This document shows positions 9,060-17,337 of a stretch of 64,000 bases of DNA, piece after piece. The stretch's first letter is position 1. Every line of letters begins with the position of its first letter. The stretch spans positions 496,001 to 560,000 of the forward strand of contig NZ_LTBL01000001.1 of assembly GCF_018687785.1 (NCBI RefSeq). Reading direction: 5' to 3'. The notes beneath the pieces were generated by a model. It was not told the DNA's origin and did no database searches. It saw only the letters and a list, made by a program, of their open reading frames with translations. The stretch comes from Methanovulcanius yangii. Its GTDB lineage: Archaea; Halobacteriota; Methanomicrobia; Methanomicrobiales; Methanomicrobiaceae. Made by a program: the position numbers and the translations under genes.

Positions 9060-9731
9060 ATGAAAAAAGAGGATGCGGTCTTTTTCATCATTGCTGTTGT
9101 GGTTGTACTGTCGATGGCAATTTTTGTAAAACCCGTTCTCCAGGGTGAAGCGATCTTTGGCGGTGATGGTGACGCTGATGCCGATGAGCCACTTGCCATT
9201 CCGGCAGACCTCTCGGGTCTTCAGGAGGGAACATCATCCGTGACAACGGCCTCCCCTCCTCCGACTCCCACTCCGGTGCAGACCCCTGCATGGGACGGGG
9301 AGCCAAAACCGGTGAAGTATGTTGATCCTTCAACGTACAATATCGAGCAGGAAACAACGATTTCCATGCGGCCACAGCCGGTGGCCTATCAGAGCGACCG
9401 GACGATGGTGCCGTATGCGATTATCAGCGGCGACGCTTCGGGAACCACCGAAATCCTTCAGATCCCATCAGGATACTGGGAACTTCACCTGACATTCGAG
9501 GGATGGACCGGCAGTCCCTATGAGTCGTATATGGCTGTTCAGGTCAGAAATGCGGATGACAGAAATGATTACCGGGTCTTTAGCACACGGGAAATGGCCC
9601 CGGTCATCATTGATGACGATAATGTGTGGGTGCTGGAAAATTATGAACCCGGGAATTTCTATTTTATCCTGTATGAAGAACTGGTCAAATCCTACACCAT
9701 CAGAATACTCATCCCGGAGGATACGTTCTAA
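9060..9731 (+). CDS. Membrane-anchored or secreted protein of unknown function
   Basis: The chosen ATG (9060) gives 223 residues beginning MKKEDAVFFIIAVVVVLSM, a short charged N-terminus and one hydrophobic helix acting as signal or anchor. A linker follows that is Asp/Ala-rich and then Pro/Thr-rich (about residues 60-80, SPPPTPTPVQTP). The C-terminal domain of about 130 residues is beta-rich and Trp/Tyr-rich. The frame could extend upstream to 8973, but the TATA element at 9031 supports the later start. The gene is divergent from archaellin. Its 3' end overlaps the convergent agmatinase gene by 4 bases. I do not recognise the family; an envelope protein is likely. Confidence 0.7.
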   Translation: MKKEDAVFFIIAVVVVLSMAIFVKPVLQGEAIFGGDGDADADEPLAIPADLSGLQEGTSSVTTASPPPTPTPVQTPAWDGEPKPVKYVDPSTYNIEQETTISMRPQPVAYQSDRTMVPYAIISGDASGTTEILQIPSGYWELHLTFEGWTGSPYESYMAVQVRNADDRNDYRVFSTREMAPVIIDDDNVWVLENYEPGNFYFILYEELVKSYTIRILIPEDTF

Positions 9732-10585
9732 CGAACGTTCTTTTCTTTCCAGTGACAGGCAATAAATTCCCTGACCAGTTTGCCCGCCACCGCAGCGGTC
9801 TGACCCGCATCGATGGGACAGACTTCCACATAATCAAAGCCACATGATTCAGGACCTATGGTTCGGATCACGTCCCTGATGTCAAAAGGGGTCAGACCAA
9901 ACGGTTCCGGGGTCCCGTGTCCCGGAGTAAGACAGCAATCAATGGCATCTGCATCGATTGAGAGATAGGTTCGTTTTCCGGCAATTGCCGGGAGTATCTC
10001 CTCAATGATGTCATATATTCCCCTCTCCCGGACATCCTCGGCGGTATACAGATGAAGGGTGCGGGCATACTCGTATTCTTCCCGGGTGCCGCTTCTTGCC
10101 CCGATGATGAATATGTCCTGTACCCCAAGTTCAGCGACTCTTCGGGTTACGCAGGCATGATTATATGGCGATCCCCCGTATTCTTCCCGGAGGTCGAGAT
10201 GAGCATCGCATACGATATAGCAGTCGGGTCGCAGGGCACGGATAACACCAACCGTGACGCTGTGCTCCCCGCCGAGGAGGATGGGAATTTTTCCGTCTGC
10301 CAGCAGGTCCCGGGCAACGTCCTCTACCTGTGCGACAACCATGTCGGGGTGTGACTCCGGTTCGATATTTCCGAGATCGGTAAATGGGATGTCGGTCAGA
10401 TCGATATCAAAATCCGGAATATAGGTTTCGAATGTCCGTGTTACCCGGCGGATTGCATCCGGCCCTTCACGTGTGCCTGCGAGATAGGTCGTTGTTCCGT
10501 CGTAAGGGACACCAAAAATTACATACTCTGCGGATTCGTACGGTGCATCAGCATCCGCAAAAAAATTGTGTGATAGATATTGCAT
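9728..10585 (-). CDS. speB: Agmatinase / arginase-family ureohydrolase
   Basis: Ureohydrolases use a two-Mn2+ centre to split guanidino compounds; agmatinase makes putrescine and urea from agmatine. The metal-binding motifs are present: GGEHS, DAHLDLR and SIDADAID, followed by GTPEPFGL. The start at 10585 (MQYLSHNFF) gives 285 residues, normal for the family. A longer frame up to 10651 would overlap the neighbouring eIF5A gene and is rejected. The ATG follows the eIF5A stop by 4 bases, so the two form an operon. In Haloarchaea an agmatinase-like enzyme takes part in hypusine formation on eIF5A, and this arrangement supports the same role here (inference). Confidence 0.88.
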   Translation of the reverse strand: MQYLSHNFFADADAPYESAEYVIFGVPYDGTTTYLAGTREGPDAIRRVTRTFETYIPDFDIDLTDIPFTDLGNIEPESHPDMVVAQVEDVARDLLADGKIPILLGGEHSVTVGVIRALRPDCYIVCDAHLDLREEYGGSPYNHACVTRRVAELGVQDIFIIGARSGTREEYEYARTLHLYTAEDVRERGIYDIIEEILPAIAGKRTYLSIDADAIDCCLTPGHGTPEPFGLTPFDIRDVIRTIGPESCGFDYVEVCPIDAGQTAAVAGKLVREFIACHWKEKNVR

Positions 10586-10589
10586 CTCT

Positions 10590-10973
10590 TCAGAGGTCGA
10601 GTTTCTTTTTGTTGAGGGATTCGATGTACGGAATTTCCTTCCCTGCCTCAAGCTGGGAAAGCTGCTGGTCCGTCACTTCAAGCTCAAACATTTCGTAGTC
10701 CTTAATGTCCATAAACTGGACGGTGTTCCCTGCAATCGAGATGACCTGGGCATTTTTACGCTCCACAATGGGGACATACGTCTTGGCGCTTACCGGCTGA
10801 ACGATCGAGCGCTTGACGCCGTCGAAGATACCGACAACATCAATTCTGGATTTTGCTGCTCCGTGTTTGCCGGGTTTTGATGTTGAGATGGAGAGAATTT
10901 TGCATGGCTCATCATCAACAACAACATATTTGCCCTCTTTCAGTTTCCCAATTTCCGTCTGCTGTTTACTCAT
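10590..10973 (-). CDS. eif5A: Translation initiation factor 5A (aIF5A)
   Basis: The product helps the ribosome pass difficult peptide bonds and must carry hypusine or deoxyhypusine on one Lys. The modification loop STSKPGKHGAAK is present at about residues 36-47. The 127-residue length with start MSKQQTEIGKLKEGKYV fits archaeal eIF5A. Codons further upstream (to 11003) are in frame but look like non-family sequence. An N-terminal SH3-like domain and a C-terminal OB domain are expected. It is the first gene of an operon with speB. Confidence 0.95.
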   Translation of the reverse strand: MSKQQTEIGKLKEGKYVVVDDEPCKILSISTSKPGKHGAAKSRIDVVGIFDGVKRSIVQPVSAKTYVPIVERKNAQVISIAGNTVQFMDIKDYEMFELEVTDQQLSQLEAGKEIPYIESLNKKKLDL

Positions 10974-11004
10974 GACAATCAAACTCTCCATTACTTTTCT
11001 CAAT

Positions 11005-11020
11005 AAAGTTAAATAAATAC
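11005..11020. promoter_or_regulatory. A/T-rich promoter region shared by aIF5A and the IMPase gene
   Basis: The stretch AAAGTTAAATAAATAC lies between divergent genes. On the minus strand it reads GTATTTATTTAAC, about 40 bases before the aIF5A ATG. On the plus strand TTAAATAAATA lies about 40 bases before the ATG at 11055. One element may serve both directions. Confidence 0.4.
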
Positions 11021-11054
11021 ACTGGTAAGGTCCATACTACCTCGAGTGGATTCA

Positions 11055-11846
11055 ATGCAATTTTTGGTCTCCTGCGCTGAGATGGCAGATATGGTGGAGG
11101 AAGCGATCAGCGGTCTTTCAGGGAATTCCCGTGCATCGGCGTTCGTTGCAATGGGTGCGGACGGAACACCGACCAAATATATTGACAAGGTCGCAGAGGA
11201 TGTTATTTTTGAATATCTCAGAGAGAATGAGATATGTGCGAACGTCATCAGTGAGGAGGCCGGACGATGTGAAATGCCGTCGGGTGAGGGAACGGTTATC
11301 GTTGATCCCATTGATGGCACGTCCAATGCCATCCGCGGAATTCCGTATTATGCTCTCTCGATAGCGCGGGAAGTTGATGGTCATCTTGAGGAAGCATTTA
11401 TTCGTGATCTCGCGCACCACGAGACCTTCACCGCCATTTACGGGAAGGGGGCCTGGCTCGACGGGAGTAGTATCCGGGTATCGGAAACCAGAAACCTTGA
11501 AGAGGCGACGGTTTCCTTGTATGGAAGACGATATCATCCCGAGTCACTGATGGGATTGGGGAAAAAAATCCGGAGGTGGAGACTGATGGGTGCCTCGGCT
11601 CTTGAACTTGCGTATGTTGGTGCGGGAAGGATTGATGCATTCGTGGATCTCAGGGGAAGCCTGAGAATTACTGATGCTGCAGCAGGTATCCTGATCTGTC
11701 AGGAGAGCGGAGGAATGGTTAGCGCTCCGGACAGTGGAGAAATCAGGTATTCGGGAGATGTAAGGGAAGGTGCCCGGCTTGTCGCATCAAATGGACATCT
11801 TCACCCCGGCATTATGGATGTACTGGAGGTATACCATGAAAATTAA
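11055..11846 (+). CDS. Inositol monophosphatase-family phosphatase (FBPase/NADP phosphatase type)
   Basis: This Mg2+-dependent phosphatase family includes archaeal fructose-1,6-bisphosphatase (class IV), inositol monophosphatase and NADP phosphatase. The motifs SEEAG and DPIDGTSN (metal site, about residues 75-100) and the C-terminal RITDAAAG are visible in 263 residues. ATG 11055 is preferred, though an in-frame GTG lies at 11046. The last 11 bases overlap the NAD kinase gene. In Methanocaldococcus jannaschii the two activities are fused in one protein (MJ0917), so an NADP phosphatase function is a good guess. The substrate cannot be read from sequence alone. Confidence 0.82.
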   Translation: MQFLVSCAEMADMVEEAISGLSGNSRASAFVAMGADGTPTKYIDKVAEDVIFEYLRENEICANVISEEAGRCEMPSGEGTVIVDPIDGTSNAIRGIPYYALSIAREVDGHLEEAFIRDLAHHETFTAIYGKGAWLDGSSIRVSETRNLEEATVSLYGRRYHPESLMGLGKKIRRWRLMGASALELAYVGAGRIDAFVDLRGSLRITDAAAGILICQESGGMVSAPDSGEIRYSGDVREGARLVASNGHLHPGIMDVLEVYHEN

Positions 11847-12651
11847 CTGTATCCCCCGTCCCGACGAACCGGACGCCATCAGGTATGCCTTTGATCTGGC
11901 CAGTGTGCTTCGGGGGGACGGACATGATGTCGGGGTTGACTATGCAGGAGATGCGGGCATACCGGGAGGCTCGGAGGAAGGGGGGGCCGGTATCCCGGAT
12001 ATGGCCGTCGTCATAGGGGGGGACGGGTCGGTTCTGCATGCCGTACGTCATCTCTCCCCGCAGGTTCCGCTCATCGGCGTCAATTTCGGGAGGGTGGGGT
12101 TTCTGACGGATCTCGAAGCCCAGGAGGCTCCTGCCTACCTGCGCCGGATTGCACGGGAGGGATTTTCCGTTGAAAGAAGGATGCGCATCCGTCTTTCAAT
12201 TGACGGCAACTATATGGGCGATGCCCTGAATGAGGCGGTCATTGTCACCGAACGTCCTGCGAAGATGCTGATGTTTACCGTATTGGTTGACGGTATCGCA
12301 GCAGAAACCTTCCGTTCAGACGGAATCATTCTTGCAACGCCGACAGGCTCGACCGCCTATGCGATGAGTGCGGGAGGCCCGATCGTGGATCCGAGAATCA
12401 GGGGGTATCTCCTCGTACCCCTTGCCCCGTATATGCTTTCATCCAGACCTCATCTCATCTCGGCGGATCGCTCCCTCGAAATCGGATTTGAGAGCGACAA
12501 ACCGGCAAGCCTGGTCCTTGATGGGCAGCCGGCCGGAGAACTGGAGAACGGGGCGGTGGTCAGGGTGGAGGAATCTCCCGAACCGGCGATATTCGTCGAC
12601 GGAGGAAAGAATTTCTTCATAAAGGTGGACCGGAAACTGCGCCGCCTTTAG
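11836..12651 (+). CDS. nadK: NAD kinase
   Basis: NAD kinase phosphorylates NAD (in archaea often with ATP or polyphosphate) to NADP. The 271-residue product has the diagnostic GGDGSVLHA motif at about residues 59-67, then GVNFGRVGFLTDL, and the second conserved block ATPTGSTAYAMSAGGPIV. The ATG at 11836 is preceded by GGAGG with 5-base spacing and overlaps the upstream phosphatase gene by 11 bases. A longer in-frame start at 11770 lies well inside that gene and is not supported. The coupling suggests balanced control of the NADP pool. Confidence 0.93.
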   Translation: MKINCIPRPDEPDAIRYAFDLASVLRGDGHDVGVDYAGDAGIPGGSEEGGAGIPDMAVVIGGDGSVLHAVRHLSPQVPLIGVNFGRVGFLTDLEAQEAPAYLRRIAREGFSVERRMRIRLSIDGNYMGDALNEAVIVTERPAKMLMFTVLVDGIAAETFRSDGIILATPTGSTAYAMSAGGPIVDPRIRGYLLVPLAPYMLSSRPHLISADRSLEIGFESDKPASLVLDGQPAGELENGAVVRVEESPEPAIFVDGGKNFFIKVDRKLRRL

Positions 12652-12671
12652 ATGCCATATTGGGTTGAAAG

Positions 12672-12680
12672 ATATATTTA
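12672..12680 (+). promoter_or_regulatory. TATA box of the DUF169 gene
   Basis: GATATATTTATC lies about 77 bases before the ATG at 12753, in an A/T-rich gap after nadK. Transcription would start near 12702 and give a leader of about 50 bases that includes the GGAGG ribosome site at 12742-12746. Confidence 0.5.
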
Positions 12681-12752
12681 TCATATTTTTGTCTCAATCT
12701 AACCACTACCTGCAGGCGAAGCTCTGCATGAGTGAATGAATGGAGGTTTCTC

Positions 12753-13481
12753 ATGATTGACGAGATGAAAACAGATATTGATTATGCCGCTGTTGCGGAA
12801 ATGTTCAAGGATATCGGTATATCCGGTTCACCGGTTGCAATAAAATTTGCCAAGAATGAAGAGGGGATCCCGGTTGGTGTACCGGAGACCGATGAAGCGG
12901 CCCGCCACTGTCAGATGGTAACCCTCGCAAAGAATGAAGGTCGTATCATGTATGCCCGTGCCGATAAACACCAGTGCATGGGAGGGGCATGGGCTCTCGG
13001 TCTGAAAGAACTGACGACAACTCTGAAATCCGGAGAATTTTATTTCAAACTTGGAAAGTTCAATTCATGGGCCGCGTGCATGCGCACCATCGATTCTGTT
13101 CCGCATGTACACCCTCCGGCGACCGAAGAAGTGAGTACCTATGCGACCGTCTATGCACCGCTTGAGAAGACGCCCTTCGATCCTCATGTCGTTGTCATTC
13201 TGGCACAGCCATTTGTCATGCTCAAGATTGCCCAGGCAATTCTCTATAAAACCGGCGGCCGTGTGGAGAGCAACATGGCCGGAATTCAGTCGGTCTGTGC
13301 CGATGCATGTGCCTATCCGTACATGACCGGCAAAGTGAACTATTCCCTTGGGTGTGACGGCTCGCGGAAATTCTCCGGTATTGACGATGAACTGATGGTC
13401 ATGGGAATCCCCGGCGAACTCATCAAGGATGTGGCCGACGCCCTCCCGATCGTCACCGGTGCTGCAGGGTCCAAAAAATAA
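12753..13481 (+). CDS. DUF169 family protein
   Basis: The 242-residue cytosolic protein matches the DUF169 pattern common in methanogens and anaerobes. That pattern includes an early SPVAIKF segment, the CQMVTLAKNEGR and QCMGGAWALGL blocks, and a late FSGIDDELMVMGIP. Conserved Cys residues near 50, 72, 98 and in VCADACAYP (near 190) could bind a metal or cofactor, but no function is established to my knowledge. ATG 12753 has GGAGG 6 bases upstream; an in-frame codon at 12732 is less likely. The stop is directly adjacent to the stop of the convergent protease gene. Confidence 0.8.
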   Translation: MIDEMKTDIDYAAVAEMFKDIGISGSPVAIKFAKNEEGIPVGVPETDEAARHCQMVTLAKNEGRIMYARADKHQCMGGAWALGLKELTTTLKSGEFYFKLGKFNSWAACMRTIDSVPHVHPPATEEVSTYATVYAPLEKTPFDPHVVVILAQPFVMLKIAQAILYKTGGRVESNMAGIQSVCADACAYPYMTGKVNYSLGCDGSRKFSGIDDELMVMGIPGELIKDVADALPIVTGAAGSKK

Positions 13482-13934
13482 TCAGGATGTCTGATTATCA
13501 ATCAGGTCCTCAATTTTTTTAACCGCTTTCGGAACCGCATTTTCAACATCAGGGTCCATAATGTCGGAAAAATGGTCTATGTGGCCCCCCTCGATGCCAA
13601 TTATTATTATTTCGGTCGATATTCCCATTTCCTTTGCTATTCCAACGGTATCGAGGACTCCTATATCTGAAAGGGAAAGAGGAAACGTCTCGTTATCCGG
13701 CGGGGTGTTAAATACTTTGATCTCCCCTTTATTTGCAGCGTATCCGGACATCGCGTCGACGATGATAATCCTTTCATGATTTTCCATCATTGGAATCAGG
13801 CCCAACCCCCCGACACCGCCCTCGCTGGTGGCGATATCGGGGCGTTGCCCTTCAAGTGCCTCAATAACCCGAAGTCCAACAGCGTCATTGCCCATAAGAG
13901 GGTTCCCGCATCCGATGACCAGTGTCCGTTTCAT
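13482..13934 (-). CDS. Hydrogenase maturation protease (HycI/FrhD type)
   Basis: These proteases cut the C-terminal extension of a [NiFe] hydrogenase large subunit after nickel insertion. The 150-residue product starts MKRTLVIGCGNPLMGNDAVG. That carries the GxGNxLxxDDxxG-like nickel-sensing motif, with Asp at the usual position, and then IIIVDAMSG. Two in-frame ATGs a few codons upstream (13943, 13949) are possible starts. No hydrogenase lies beside it. The EhaO large subunit in this window appears to end at its metal ligands, so the protease more likely serves an F420-reducing or MV-type hydrogenase encoded elsewhere. Confidence 0.85.
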   Translation of the reverse strand: MKRTLVIGCGNPLMGNDAVGLRVIEALEGQRPDIATSEGGVGGLGLIPMMENHERIIIVDAMSGYAANKGEIKVFNTPPDNETFPLSLSDIGVLDTVGIAKEMGISTEIIIIGIEGGHIDHFSDIMDPDVENAVPKAVKKIEDLIDNQTS

Positions 13935-14054
13935 TTCGTTCATATGCATACATGTCAGGATCGGATATCTTCACTCTCCTCCTGCCAGCCCCCGTACGAC
14001 GTTGTAAAAGACTTATCTCTTTCAGAGTTGAAGTACTTTCAGGAGTGCATTTCA

Positions 14055-14555
14055 GTGCAGGTGTCGATGAAACTCGAGATGAAGGATTCTCCGGGGCAAC
14101 TGGTCGCGGTCATTCAGCCGATATCGGAGATCGGCGGAAATATCCTCTCGGTAATCCATGAACGTGATCCCGCGGTGAAAAGTGACGTTCTGGATGTGCA
14201 GATCCTCTGTGAAATCCCTGAAGGATCGCTTGAATCACTTCTTGCCAGTTTCCGTGACCGCGGTGTCAATGTGCTGAGGATAGGCGAGGAACGATTGCTC
14301 GTCCGGCGTTCCGTGATCCTTATCGGCCATCTCATCCATACGGATATCAGCGATACGATCGACAAGATCGATTCTACCGGGTTTGCAGAAGTTCATGCCC
14401 TCTCCATGATTATGCCTGCGATTACCGAGCCTTCATCCACAAAAATGACAATAAAATCCGATAGCCTTGCAAATATCAATCGTGCACTCGACATCCTCAG
14501 AAAAGTGGCGCGTGAGAAGGAATTTCTCATCATTGAACCGCTGGAGGACGTATGA
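14055..14555 (+). CDS. ACT-domain amino-acid-binding protein upstream of hom
   Basis: The 166-residue protein has an ACT-like N-terminal half (VSMKLEMKDSPGQL, then GGNILSVIHE) and a second region (about 90-160) that looks like another regulatory domain. GTG at 14055 is chosen because AGGAG lies 9 bases upstream; an ATG at 14067 is the alternative. The stop overlaps the homoserine dehydrogenase start as ATGA. In many methanogens such a protein precedes hom and probably senses an aspartate-family amino acid. That role is inferred from position. Confidence 0.8.
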   Translation: MQVSMKLEMKDSPGQLVAVIQPISEIGGNILSVIHERDPAVKSDVLDVQILCEIPEGSLESLLASFRDRGVNVLRIGEERLLVRRSVILIGHLIHTDISDTIDKIDSTGFAEVHALSMIMPAITEPSSTKMTIKSDSLANINRALDILRKVAREKEFLIIEPLEDV

Positions 14556-15541
14556 TTAGAATTGCGATGCTCGGTCTTGGTTCGGTGGGGAAGGGAATTG
14601 CACGTGCAGTCATGGAGCAGGACCTTGGGTTCTCGCTCACCGCCGTCGCCGACTCGAAAAGCGGTCGGATTGAACCCTCGGGAATAGACATCGCCCCGAT
14701 GCTTGACCAGAAAGAACGGACCGGGATGTGCGGTACGGCCGGGGTGACCGCCGCCGAGATTCTGGCCTCCGATGTCTATGATATATTGATTGAGGTGTCG
14801 CCGACAAATGCCGAAACCGGGGAACCGGCCCTTGGGTATATACGGGAAGCACTCTCCCGGGGAAAGAGTGTGGTTACCTCGAACAAGGGCCCGGTTGCGC
14901 TTGATTTTCAGTCGCTGCACAGACTGGCAAAAGAGAATGGGGCGTATTTCCGATATGAAGCGACCGTCTGTGGTGCAATTCCGATCATGCACACCATCGA
15001 GTCCGGGCTTGCAGGGAATACCATCACAAAACTGTACGGTGTCTTTAACGGCACCTGCAATTACATCCTGACGAGGATGGCCGAAGAGGGGCTCACCTAT
15101 CAGCAGGCGCTTCTCGAGGCACGGGAACTTGGGTATGCAGAGGCGGATCCAACCTACGATGTCAAGGGAATCGATGCGGCCATCAAACTCGTGATCCTCG
15201 CAAATGCCGTTTGGGGGATGGAAAAGACCCTGGATGATGTCGACATCACCGGAATCGACGGGGTGACAACCGCAGCCATTGCACTTGCAGAGGAGCAGGA
15301 TCTCACGATCCGGCTCATCGGCGAGATTATTCCGGCCGAGAATATCCTGAGAGTCTCTCCCCGCATTGTGTCGAAGTCTCATCCGCTGGTGGTCGAGGAG
15401 ACCCTGAACGCAGTGGCTATCGACACGGAAATGGCGGGTGAGATTACCCTTATCGGAAAAGGCGCAGGGTCTCTCGAGACCGCAAGTGCGGTCATTTCCG
15501 ATCTCCTTTTCATACGTGATTGCCATGGCGGGCGTTCTTGA
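14552..15541 (+). CDS. hom: Homoserine dehydrogenase
   Basis: The enzyme reduces aspartate-4-semialdehyde to homoserine with NAD(P)H on the way to threonine and methionine. The 329-residue protein has the Rossmann motif GLGSVGKGIA at about residues 7-16, and the catalytic-region blocks SNKGPVAL and EATVCGAIPI. The GVFNGTCNYIL and EADPTYDVKGIDAAIK signatures follow. No C-terminal ACT domain is present; the separate ACT protein upstream may supply regulation. The gene overlaps its upstream neighbour by 4 bases and its downstream neighbour by 17. Confidence 0.95.
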   Translation: MIRIAMLGLGSVGKGIARAVMEQDLGFSLTAVADSKSGRIEPSGIDIAPMLDQKERTGMCGTAGVTAAEILASDVYDILIEVSPTNAETGEPALGYIREALSRGKSVVTSNKGPVALDFQSLHRLAKENGAYFRYEATVCGAIPIMHTIESGLAGNTITKLYGVFNGTCNYILTRMAEEGLTYQQALLEARELGYAEADPTYDVKGIDAAIKLVILANAVWGMEKTLDDVDITGIDGVTTAAIALAEEQDLTIRLIGEIIPAENILRVSPRIVSKSHPLVVEETLNAVAIDTEMAGEITLIGKGAGSLETASAVISDLLFIRDCHGGRS

Positions 15542-16640
15542 GAAGAGAAGAGAACTTCTGAGCATCATGAGGGATCTTACCCTCGAACACGGCTATTTTA
15601 CGGTGAACGATATCGCAGAAGCCCTTGAGATCCCCCGGAGCACGGTTCAGGACTGGGTTTCCCGGCTCATCAACGAGCAGTGCGTTGTGGTAAAGGAAGA
15701 AAAAAAAGGGCGTTTTCCTGCAAAATACCAGATCCTGAGTGCAAAACTGGCGCCTGCGTGCAGGAGAATCTTCACGACGGTCGATGGGGACAGGGTTGCC
15801 ATCTTTCACCAGTGCATGAGCACGGGGTGCGCCGCATTCTGCGCATATCACCATACCTGTGCAGGTGGGGCAATCGAGACAATCGGCCTCGAAGGGCGGC
15901 TTCTTGTCGAATACGCACGGATAGGGGACAGCGATGCTGAGATCGGCCTCTATCCGCTTCCAGCGGTGGGAGTGCTTGGAGTCCGTCGGGAAAACGGATT
16001 CATTATCCAGCGTATCAGCAGCGTGGGCGGTCCGGCCTATTCCCTGACCGATATGATGGCCATGGCTGAGGGTGTCTGCGATGTGCGCGTGGGGAGTACG
16101 GAGGGGATTGTTGAAGGGGAGGTGATGACCCGTGCCCTCACACATCTGATCATCGGGGTGGATGATACCGATTCGAAGGACGGGGGGGCGACCTTCGCCC
16201 TTGCCCTCGGTCTGATTCAGTACCTCGGAAAGATGCGAAGGGTCTATCCAATTGGGCACAAGGTTGCGATGCTTGTTCCGAATCCTGAAATCTGCACCAC
16301 CGGCAACTCCTGCAGTTTTATCGAGGTGGCGGTCAGACCGGAAGATGTCGACCGGGTGATTGAGCGGGCTCTCCGCTTTGTTCGCAACCAGTCGCTCTCA
16401 CGGGAGTGGGGCATTGCCGTAAAAAAAGGGTTTTCCATTCCCGGACAACTCCGGGGATTTGGTCTTCTGGCACGCAGGGAGCTTGTAACGCGGGAAGAAG
16501 CACTCGATGTCGCAGGAGAGTGCTCCATTCTCCTTGCCGGGGGAAACGGGATCATCGGTGCTCTTGCGGCGGTCGGACTCTCGGGAGAGAAGATGTCCGT
16601 GCTCCTGAATCCGGCAGAGATGCCGGATTCCACTCTGTAG
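15525..16640 (+). CDS. HTH protein with TiaS-like (marker 11-like) domain
   Basis: ATG at 15525 gives 371 residues in three parts. Residues 1-65 form a winged-helix DNA-binding domain (FTVNDIAEALEIPRSTVQDWV). Residues 95-115 contain four Cys spaced C-x4-C-x3-C-x5-C, a possible metal site. From about 208 the segment LIIGVDDTDSKDGGATFAL begins a domain like that of TiaS (tRNA-Ile2 agmatidine synthetase, DUF1743) and, as I recall, methanogenesis marker protein 11. The C-terminal part is rich in Gly and Ala, as in that family. The gene overlaps hom by 17 bases. Whether it modifies RNA, binds DNA or has another ATP-dependent function is unknown. Confidence 0.7.
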   Translation: MAGVLEKRRELLSIMRDLTLEHGYFTVNDIAEALEIPRSTVQDWVSRLINEQCVVVKEEKKGRFPAKYQILSAKLAPACRRIFTTVDGDRVAIFHQCMSTGCAAFCAYHHTCAGGAIETIGLEGRLLVEYARIGDSDAEIGLYPLPAVGVLGVRRENGFIIQRISSVGGPAYSLTDMMAMAEGVCDVRVGSTEGIVEGEVMTRALTHLIIGVDDTDSKDGGATFALALGLIQYLGKMRRVYPIGHKVAMLVPNPEICTTGNSCSFIEVAVRPEDVDRVIERALRFVRNQSLSREWGIAVKKGFSIPGQLRGFGLLARRELVTREEALDVAGECSILLAGGNGIIGALAAVGLSGEKMSVLLNPAEMPDSTL

Positions 16641-16767
16641 AAATGTGGACCGGTACCGGGCGGCCTTACCCGTGGTGGTGGCATACCTTCAAGAAAGTGC
16701 ATGCCCCAATAATGCATGACTGCTGAGCGAACGGCGATGATGCTGCAGCAGAATATGAGGAGATTTC

Positions 16768-17319
16768 ATGAATACCCGAATTGCACGAATACCTCCCTGG
16801 CTCCTGCTCGGGATTGTTATTGCCCTTGGTATCGTATGTGCAGGATGTACGACGCAGGATGCCCCGGCCGCAGAGACTGCAGAAAATGGTGATCTGGTTC
16901 AGGTGCATTACCGTGGATATCTGGATTCCGGGGAAGAGTTTGATAACTCGTATGCAAAGGGCCAACCCATTGAATTCGTCGTCGGCGCAGGGCAGATGAT
17001 TGCAGGGTTTGATGCTGCGGTGGTCGGGATGGCCGTCGGCGACACAAAGACGATTCATCTGACACCTGAAGAGGCATACGGGTACCCTGACCCCGACCTG
17101 ATTCTGCCTTTCCCGCGTGAGTCGTTTGGAAATGGAAGTAGCCCTCAGACGGGTGATGAATACACTCTTACAAGCGGTGGCTCAACATATCGTGTCGTAG
17201 TTGTGTCGGTGAATGAAACAACGGTAATGGTTGATTTTAATCCACGCCTCGCCGGACAGGACCTGAACTTTGATATGGAGCTTGTCGGGCTGGAAAAGAA
17301 TGCCGAAGATGGCAGCTAA
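16768..17319 (+). CDS. FKBP-type peptidyl-prolyl isomerase, lipoprotein
   Basis: The enzyme speeds cis/trans isomerisation at proline and here acts outside the membrane. The 183-residue product has a hydrophobic signal (about residues 10-28) ending in a lipobox VCAGC, so Cys28 or so would be lipidated. The FKBP core follows: VQVHYRGYLDSGEEFDNS, then GAGQMIAGFDAAVVGMAVGD. The inserted region and the NPRLAGQDLNFDMELV ending are typical of the SlyD-like archaeal type. A ribosome site (GAGGAG) precedes the ATG. A second FKBP gene without a signal follows after 18 bases. Confidence 0.92.
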   Translation: MNTRIARIPPWLLLGIVIALGIVCAGCTTQDAPAAETAENGDLVQVHYRGYLDSGEEFDNSYAKGQPIEFVVGAGQMIAGFDAAVVGMAVGDTKTIHLTPEEAYGYPDPDLILPFPRESFGNGSSPQTGDEYTLTSGGSTYRVVVVSVNETTVMVDFNPRLAGQDLNFDMELVGLEKNAEDGS

Positions 17320-17337
17320 GAACGAATGGGTGGCAGA

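Noticed and set aside
14393-15568. 391-codon minus-strand frame opposite hom
   Set aside because: It covers homoserine dehydrogenase in antisense and has no family pattern. The plus-strand gene is well supported.
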